A stretch of 12,194 nucleotides of DNA from the NCBI GenBank assembly GCA_036939755.1, contig JALLAZ010001376.1, positions 1 through 12,194 on the forward strand, written 5' to 3'. The notes below the pieces were generated by a model. That model worked only from the letters and a program-made list of their open reading frames with translations, had not been told where the DNA came from and made no database searches. Source of the DNA: Stephanodiscus triporus. Lineage: Eukaryota > Bacillariophyta > Thalassiosirophyceae > Thalassiosirales > Thalassiosiraceae. The position numbers and the translations under genes were made by a program. Within the stretch, counting starts at the first letter, position 1. Every line of letters begins with the position of its first letter. Below, in pieces: positions 7,137 to 12,194 of this stretch.

Positions 7137-7357
7137 GGGGGTTATCAAATGAGAGATGTGATGGACGAACAGGAACGCAGGGAGCTAATCAATAAACTGA
7201 AACAGCGGTGGGGTTATGTGAATGCCAAGTATCAGAAGTACTGTTGCAAAGTGATCTTGGATACCCCGGGATAGATTAAGAGAAAGGCTTCTCAAGAGTC
7301 GATCCTCAGCAAGTCTATAACAATTGATTAGAGTTTGATGGGAAACAGAGCATCTGA
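7137..7357 (+). pseudogene. Enkurin-domain relic (probable last exon)
   Basis: Frame 7137-7271 reads GGYQMRDVMDEQERRELINK, then LKQRWGYVNAKYQKYC and KVILDTPG. It is followed by TAG at 7272-7274 and then IKRKASQES. This matches the pattern of the C-terminal enkurin domain: ERxxLI, LKxxW, VNxxYQ, LDTxGxxxRKE. Gln is the usual kind of residue at the stop, so CAG to TAG is the simplest change. After QES the frame slips, and a degraded QQVYNN, stop, LEFDGKQSI continues to about 7355, where the family has a further helix. Enkurin is an adaptor tied to axonemal microtubule inner proteins and calcium channels in cilia and sperm. The upstream edge looks like a splice acceptor, so this is likely an exon left from an intron-containing gene. 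I saw no other exons. Confidence 0.65.
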
Positions 7358-7454
7358 TCTTTTCTTTGCTGATCATAGATAGCGTTTGAACTACTTGTGA
7401 TATGTATTTAATTATTATCATAAGGTAGTACGATATGGTCTGAGAAGTAATGAC

Positions 7455-7769
7455 TCATAGAGGTTGTGTCAAGAGAAGGATCAAGGAAAAACAAATCAAT
7501 TGGATACCATATCTAGATACTATTCTGTTTGCGATGGACAACTGTGCCTGTTTTTTTGTATTACTCACTCCACATGCACTTTGGAGCTCCCTTTTGACTC
7601 CTTGCTTCAGCACTGACATAGTATTGTCTTGCATGTCTTCCAGTTGCAGTCCAAAGGCCCCTGTGCTTCCAGGTACAAACTTGTCATTTTCCAGAACACC
7701 TGCCAAGGGTGGGGCTAGCATCCTGGCATTGGGGGCGATAGCCGACGGGTGTAAGGTGGGTTTAACGCC
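7455..7769 (-). pseudogene. Unrecognised minus-strand coding stretch
   Basis: The minus strand is open from a stop at 7770-7772 down to 7455. It reads LHPSAIAPNARMLAPPLAGV, then LENDKFVPGSTGAFG, LEDMQDNTMSVLKQGVKREL and NTKKQAQLSIANRIVSRYG. The middle looks like genuine protein with an amphipathic helix. The last residues (ICFSLILLLTQPL) look like non-coding readthrough. I do not recognise the family. The same orientation as the open frame at 8122-8673 allows both to be parts of one degraded gene or repeat, but nothing in the sequence joins them. The plus-strand frame over the same bases is Cys- and Ser-rich and less protein-like. Confidence 0.3.
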
Positions 7770-7782
7770 TCAGCCTGATTGA

Positions 7783-8121
7783 GACGAGACTGTCGGACCT
7801 ACTGTCGGAGGCCGTGTCCTCAATAGATCCGACACATTCAGAGATATGCAACAACGTCGTCTGGGCAGCTCAGATATGACAATGGTGGCAACTAGAGTAA
7901 TGAACAAGATAGTTATCATATAATTCTAAACAAGCTTCAGTATCCTCCCAAGAAATATATGCCTAAGCAATTCTTCCCATTCATTTGAATGCAATTAAAA
8001 CAGATGAATACATGATGTGCAAATGATTGTCCGCACGATCCTTGTCAAGCCGACAGTTTTTGACGAGGTCATTGCCATTGTCCCCGCCAAGCACGTTCTC
8101 TCTCACCTTGTGCTTGACTGC
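7783..8121. other. No gene recognised; short CTGTCGGA repeats
   Basis: This gap holds a small direct repeat (CTGTCGGA twice near 7788-7816) with an inverted TCCGACA at about 7827, and otherwise AT-rich sequence. Nothing coding could be supported on either strand. It may be further mobile-element debris, because both flanks carry minus-strand coding fragments. Confidence 0.3.
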
Positions 8122-8673
8122 TTATGGCTTGGCCGCAGGCTCCTCGACATCGTGAAAGTTCAGCATTACTTCGGGAATAGCATCACAAAAAATCGCACTT
8201 CCATCTTCATGGTGTGCGACAAATCGTGCACCAACCCGGAATGGTCTGTTGGCCATGCACCTGCCATTACCGGCTCTACTTTGGAGAAGAGTAATTTTCT
8301 CGTCACTCAACTCGAGTGACTGCAAGTGGAGGGGAAGCTCTCTCTCCACGTGTTTGGCAAGATCTTGTTTGCCCGAAATGTAGACTTCGGATCCTTGATG
8401 GACAGCAAGGGCTCGGCGTTTGACTGTCAAAAGTCCCCTCCAGCAGATGGTTACACCTTTGTAAACAAGACAGACAATCTTGAATTTCCGATGAACCCCC
8501 TTTTTCTTTCCGCCGACGAGAGATCCATTGCAGCACTCTTGATTGAAACTGACCGACGAACTTTCGGAGTGAATAACAACGCTGATGGTTACCTTCCTTC
8601 CCGGATTCGCCTTGGAAATCACGTGGAATTTTGTGTCATATGCAGCCTTCCCATCGATGTATGCCTCATCCAT
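8122..8673 (-). CDS. Hypothetical protein, 183 residues, possibly a repeat-element fragment
   Basis: An ATG at 8671-8673 opens 183 codons ending in TAA at 8122-8124. The product begins MDEAYIDGKAAYDTKFHVIS. It has a central basic patch (VGGKKKGVHRKFK) and a well-ordered second half: VERELPLHLQSLELSDEKIT, RAGNGRCMANRPFRVGARF and VAHHEDGSAIFCDA. There is no signal peptide or membrane segment. I recognise no domain. The frame is closed by TGA codons shortly upstream of the ATG, and another minus-strand frame (8619-8843) overlaps its start with a Lys/Arg/Asn-rich product. The true start may therefore lie upstream through an intron or frameshift. This strand is preferred over the plus-strand frame at 8326-8730 because it is longer and has more regular charged and hydrophobic blocks. 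Confidence 0.4.
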   Translation of the reverse strand: MDEAYIDGKAAYDTKFHVISKANPGRKVTISVVIHSESSSVSFNQECCNGSLVGGKKKGVHRKFKIVCLVYKGVTICWRGLLTVKRRALAVHQGSEVYISGKQDLAKHVERELPLHLQSLELSDEKITLLQSRAGNGRCMANRPFRVGARFVAHHEDGSAIFCDAIPEVMLNFHDVEEPAAKP

Positions 8674-8843
8674 TTTGTCAGCAGAATGACAATATTGGGA
8701 TCGGGATGGCGAGCTTCACGAGCTTCATGACATGCATTTCTGCGCTTACGATTCTGTTTCTGGTTAGTCTGGGGTTTTTGGTTACGGAGATTGAGGGAAA
8801 ACCATGTGTGAGTTTTTGATGTGAGAGGATTCGGCCTGCCCAT

Positions 8844-9367
8844 ACGAATTACGCAAGCAGCACAGATTCGTCCTCTCTTTCCAACTTTGGTCGGTTTGAT
8901 TCGATCCGGACACTACGGACAATTATAAGCCATTCTTTTGCTCGATCGTCCTCGTGGGAGTTGCCGGTCTAGCAAAACAATGATCGTTGAGCAGGGATTC
9001 ATCGGTCAAGCTTGCAAGGGTTTTTAAATTTAACGGAACCTAGCGCAACTTGCATCAGGGTGTGGCACGTGTGGGTTGTGGGTTGTGTGTGGTGGAGTAC
9101 CCAACATGACCCCTTTTTGTGCCAAGAAAGACTCTTACATTTTGTGTAACAAAAATGCTAAGCAAGAGTGTTGTGGGTTGTGGGGCAAAAGTTACAGTCC
9201 ATGCACATAATTCTGCTCCTCTGCTCCTCAACATTGTCATCGCATCAGAATCGGCCTCTGCCTTGGCCCGCCATCCCCCGCCAAGGCCCGGGTCACTCGA
9301 TCCTGGGCTGATGCCATTTCCCTGGGACATAGTCTGAATGCAGAAGCAAAGAAATTTTTGATACTGT
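8844..9367. other. Non-coding stretch with a G/T-rich patch
   Basis: No convincing gene is present. From about 9058 to 9096 the plus strand is dominated by G and T, with GTGGGTTGTGGGTTGTGTGT as its core, and a shorter echo (TTGTGGGTTGTGGGG) lies at about 9170-9185. Open frames here, such as the minus-strand one at 9055-9330, are low in recognisable motifs. The sequence may be the 5' flank of the minus-strand frame at 8122-8673. Confidence 0.3.
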
Positions 9368-9628
9368 CTAAGAGGGAGTAGAGCGCAAGAGCTGCACAGG
9401 CCTGAGGTAAGCCTCTGAACGGTGGGAAAGGGAACGGAAGTTTATTAGCTTGGACACGGCGGCGTCGCTGTCATCGTCGAACGTAGCGTCATCGCCATAC
9501 GTCATGGCATCAACACAACAGCTGTCCCCCATGCAGATTGTGGCGGTGTAATTCTTGATTGCGCCCTTGAGGTCGCCGGCAATGTACAATGAGTTGCCTT
9601 CAGTGAAAAACGATAGGGACATCTTCAT
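9368..9628 (-). pseudogene. TPR-like fragment
   Basis: From the ATG at 9626-9628 the minus strand reads MKMSLSFFTEGNSLYIAGDL, then KGAIKNYTATI, an acidic insert with poly-Asp, and INFRSLSHRSEAYLR. This has the form of a tetratricopeptide repeat: helix A with EGN and LY and GDL, then AI-Y-AI, followed by a second helix containing NFRSLSHRSEAYL. After YLR the sequence loses repeat character and stops at 9368-9370. The fragment therefore holds about one and a half repeats. A GT...AG stretch just after YLR (GTGCAG through CTCTTAG) could be a very short intron, but the continuation is not repeat-like. TPR modules bind protein partners; no specific function can be given. It is divergent from the helicase gene at 9942. 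Confidence 0.45.
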
Positions 9629-9941
9629 ACTGAATTTAGATGTTTCCGCTGGTCTCAGTCTTGGCAGAAGACTCAAGACACGAGAACCAATTTTTTTGTT
9701 CCCACGGGCATGAAAAAAGGTGGGAACTGGACCTCCCGGCGAGTGAGCAGGCCGGGAGGAGTGGGAGCCCACACCAGCATTTTGTCACTTATTAGAGTGT
9801 GGCGATAGGTACCTATTGCTAAGACCCCACACTCTATAAGCTCCAAGACACGGTGCAGTTTTTTAGGTCCGACCTTATTTTCCCGCCCTCCCCCCTCCAA
9901 AAATCAGCATCGCGTGAGGGGAAAAAAAGTAAATCGCCGCC
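9629..9941. promoter_or_regulatory. Divergent intergenic region between the TPR fragment and the helicase
   Basis: This region would hold the promoters of both neighbours. The frames through it on the minus strand are Pro/Gly-rich and unconvincing. It contains the inverted repeat at 9788-9840. A TATAAG at 9836-9841, about 100 bases before the helicase ATG, is a possible TATA-like element, weakly supported. The helicase start has a favourable context, GCCGCCATGGCC. Confidence 0.3.
9788..9840. repeat. Inverted repeat with a nested 12-bp palindrome
   Basis: CTTATTAGAGTGTGG at about 9788-9802 pairs with CCACACTCTATAAG at 9827-9840, with one unpaired base in the left arm. Inside lies the perfect palindrome ATAGGTACCTAT at 9805-9816. 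It could be a tiny MITE or a dyad regulatory site in the divergent intergenic region. Confidence 0.75.
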
Positions 9942-10970
9942 ATGGCCGACCAGACCCCCCCACCCGATTCGCCAAATATCGTTCCCCCTGGGGTCACGAA
10001 CGCGGAAATTAATATCGCGAATGAACCCCCCTCATCCCCCATGCGCACCGGCGCTGTATTCGACGATTGGACTACGTCAGACACAGCGCGCATCGTCAGT
10101 ATGACTGGGTGCTGCGACGATAGGTTGAGGGCGTGCATCATCATGGCGTCGTCTTTGGTTTGGGGAGTAGAAGAGATGTATCCAATGCAGATTGATGCCA
10201 TATTCCGCCTTCTTCATCCAGTGCGTCCCAATCATCCCACGTTAATTCAGCAAACGGGCATGGGTAAAACACACATCCTTCGAACAGTTGGCGTGATGGA
10301 GCGGGGGATCGTCCTCATCTTCATGATGTCCAAGTTCAATCACGCCTCCCAACGGTTCGGCGCTGTCACTGTTCAACATCTCGACAAGCTGTTTGATGCT
10401 AATAAAAAGGTATATCGCGAACTGTTGGAACGATGCCACGGCCTTCGTCGGTCTACCACCACGACACTGTTCATCTTCCTGTCTCCCCAATTTCTCATCA
10501 ATCATCCTGACGCTCGGGACGTGTTCATCGAATGTTCGCATCGTGCAACACTTCGTGTGGTTGCTCTTGACGAAGCGCACATTCATGTTCAACATGGTAC
10601 TTCATTTCGAAGCGAGATTAGGGCATTGCAGTCAAATTTTTTGGAAAGAAAAATATTTCGCAGGCAACCAGATAGCACGATGACGCCACGGCTCATCGTC
10701 ATGACAGCAATGATGCCCACTTCCTATCTACCCCCCTTGTGTCATTTGCTAACGATTCCATTGCTGTCCGGCGACTCGATTCTATGGGGCTCCCAGAAGG
10801 ATTTTGAAAAGCGGGAGATTGAAATGCAGACCAACATTTTCTCTGTGAAGGGTCCATTTGTTTCCAAGGGGCTAACTAAGATTGCCAAATTTATACAAGA
10901 CAATCCGACAAAGAGTGCTGTTGTCTTCTGCAATTCCCGTTGCCAATCACCGGCAATTCCCTTGTCTTAG
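9942..10970 (+). pseudogene. RecQ-like superfamily 2 helicase, truncated
   Basis: The 342-residue frame starts at an ATG in good context. After a Pro-rich, Asp-rich head it shows helicase lobe 1: YPMQIDAIFRLLHP (motif 0, about 80-93), QTGMGKT (Walker A, 104-110), VVALDEAH (Walker B/DEAH, 206-213), TAMMPTS (motif III position, 255-261), and then VVFCNSR (motif IV, 327-333). It ends nine residues later, so nearly all of lobe 2 (motifs V and VI, arginine finger) is missing. Between Walker A and the next conserved block the text runs GIVLIFMMSKFNHA, without the PLLSL-type motif Ia expected in RecQ enzymes, which suggests a small in-frame deletion. ATP-driven unwinding is unlikely to survive. Proliferated RecQ-like helicases often ride on mobile elements. 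The antisense relic begins about ten bases further on. Confidence 0.65.
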
Positions 10971-10979
10971 AATATTTAA

Positions 10980-12194
10980 TTAATCTTTGTAGTAATCACC
11001 TCTCAATTCATGTAAATACGATATCCATTCAGCGTGTTCAATGTCATCCTGTTCAGAGGGTATACTGTTCCCCATCATGTCCTGTTTCATTCTCACCACT
11101 CTGGCAATGATGTAATGTGTTACAAAGCCCATATTAAATGACATGGTTACGTTGTCCGCAAATGAATTCCAATCGAGCACTGCTTATTGTTGGAATTTGT
11201 ATGCACTCGAGAAAAAAGCACTAGATTCGGTGGAGGCGCAGTACTCATTAAACTTTTCAATACGGCTGGAATTAACTCCAACCTCCTTGCAATCATACAG
11301 CCATGTGAACGCCCTGCTCATATCACAGATATGCTTTCGAAGATTGATTATATTCTCATAGAAGCGAACTCGGTCTCCGGAGAAACATGGACTGGTGGCA
11401 CATCAATTGCATCATGCTTGAGAAAAATGTCACTTCTGAAAGTTGGAGAAAGAGGATCCACTAACTCGTATCTCCTCATGCCTAAAGGGGATGGTTGTGA
11501 TGGTTGTGGTCATATGTCATAAAAACATTGTGGTCATTCCATCAGAAGTCAACAAATGCTTCAACACGATGAGCCGCCTCAACAGTACCTTTGAGAAATT
11601 TGCTAGAGCATTCTCCACACTGAACTTTCAGTTCTTGTCCTCGTTGGAAGTTGTTTCACACCATATGGCTGCTCTGATGTGATTCAAGTAACGATCAGAA
11701 GGCATGGACACGATTCTGAGTGATTCGTTTGAAGAAATCATCCTTTGTTGTTCTGGCGACGGAGATCCCAAGAAATGATGATACATGACTGACAGTATCC
11801 TTCGTTCCCTATCCGTAATATGCCGTCGATATAACCATTGCCCGATGTTTTAGAACATGACAATTGGTGATCCGTTGCAGAATAAGCAGGACCATAAAAA
11901 TCTGCCACTCTTTGTAATCATGATGGTCCTCATCATCCCTTGACTGAAAGCTGCGCGTAGCACGGAGGAAGGCCCACTGTTGTGGGAAGATGGTTTTTGA
12001 TAGTTCGAGGCAGTTCACGAAATCATCAGGGATAATCAGCGGCTGACTATATTCGTTATAGTGAATCATGCAGTTGATGAATGCATATTCACAATAGCGA
12101 TCAAAGAAATACTGAAACCGACGCACGTAAGGAGTATTGAAAGATGACTCATCAAAAAGACAGGACGAAATAGCTTGAGCTGGTTTGTTTTGAT
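10980..12194 (-). pseudogene. Decayed repeat-family protein, 5' end beyond right edge
   Basis: A minus-strand protein can be followed from the right edge to TAA at 10980-10982 using three frames. Part one (edge to about 11695) includes TPYVRRFQYFFDRYCEYAF, PDDFVNCLELSKTIFPQQWA and HRAMVISTAYYG. It then meets TAG at 11809-11811 and continues GTKDTVSHVSSFLGISVAR, so TGG to TAG is the likely lesion. Part two includes NNFQRGQELKVQCGECSSKF, LKGTVEAAHRVEAFVDF and MRRYELVDPLSPTFRSDIF. Part three includes FYENIINLRKHICDMSRAF, VLDWNSFADNVTMSFNMGF and HAEWISYLHELRGDYYKD, with an internal TAA after KFQQ. I cannot name the family. Its repeated-element nature is inferred from its decay and its junction with a truncated helicase. 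It could be the partner gene of the helicase in one two-gene element with convergent transcription. Confidence 0.55.

Noticed and set aside
8326..8730. 134-codon plus-strand frame opposite the 8122-8673 frame
   Set aside because: Shorter, less regular composition and no motif; judged the shadow, though not with certainty.
9055..9330. 91-codon minus-strand frame
   Set aside because: It runs through the G/T-rich patch and has no recognisable pattern; probably chance.
1..12194. tRNA, rRNA or other structured RNA genes
   Set aside because: No tRNA-like box pairs or conserved ribosomal segments were recognised by eye; a covariance-model scan would be decisive.

Overview
This window looks like nuclear DNA of a stramenopile alga, most likely a centric diatom. 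That is an inference from three things. There is a low-complexity, Asp-rich 2-oxoglutarate/Fe(II) oxygenase with Sel1-like repeats and an ASAF-like targeting motif. There is a fragment of a ciliary enkurin domain, and centric diatoms keep flagellated gametes. The flanks are full of decayed transposons. No bacterial operon structure, tRNA, rRNA or CRISPR array was seen.

Layout. (1) Positions 1-3463, minus strand: a decayed integrase-type DNA transposon, running off the left edge. Read from 3109 downwards it encodes an N-terminal domain, the C-terminal part of a Gypsy-type integrase (the part with the two catalytic Asp residues is missing), an acidic linker, a Ulp1/C48 cysteine protease with recognisable catalytic residues, a RING-like zinc finger and a C-terminal domain. 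It carries four in-frame TGA stops and several frameshifts. INT plus Ulp1 matches the published Ginger1 architecture. (2) Positions 3465-3965: an AT-rich block of nested palindromes built from a 14-bp near-palindrome. (3) Positions 4132-6977, plus strand: the one convincing host gene, a very GC-rich 2OG-Fe(II) oxygenase with Sel1-like repeats, interrupted by one frame change near 5668-5690. (4) Positions 7137-7357, plus: the last exon of an enkurin gene, broken by a TAG stop and a frameshift. (5) Positions 7455-9628: three unrecognised or fragmentary minus-strand coding stretches, one of them a TPR-like piece. (6) Positions 9942-10970, plus: a truncated RecQ-like helicase that has Walker A and DEAH but no second helicase lobe. 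(7) Positions 10980-12194, minus: a decayed repeat-family protein running off the right edge, whose 3' end lies about ten bases from the end of the helicase.

The window is therefore one host gene and one host-gene relic embedded in transposon debris. Several disabling stops (CAG to TAG, TGG to TAG, possible CGA to TGA, CAA to TAA) are of the C-to-T or G-to-A kind expected from deamination of methylated DNA. The most distinctive unexplained structure is the nested palindrome block at 3465-3965.
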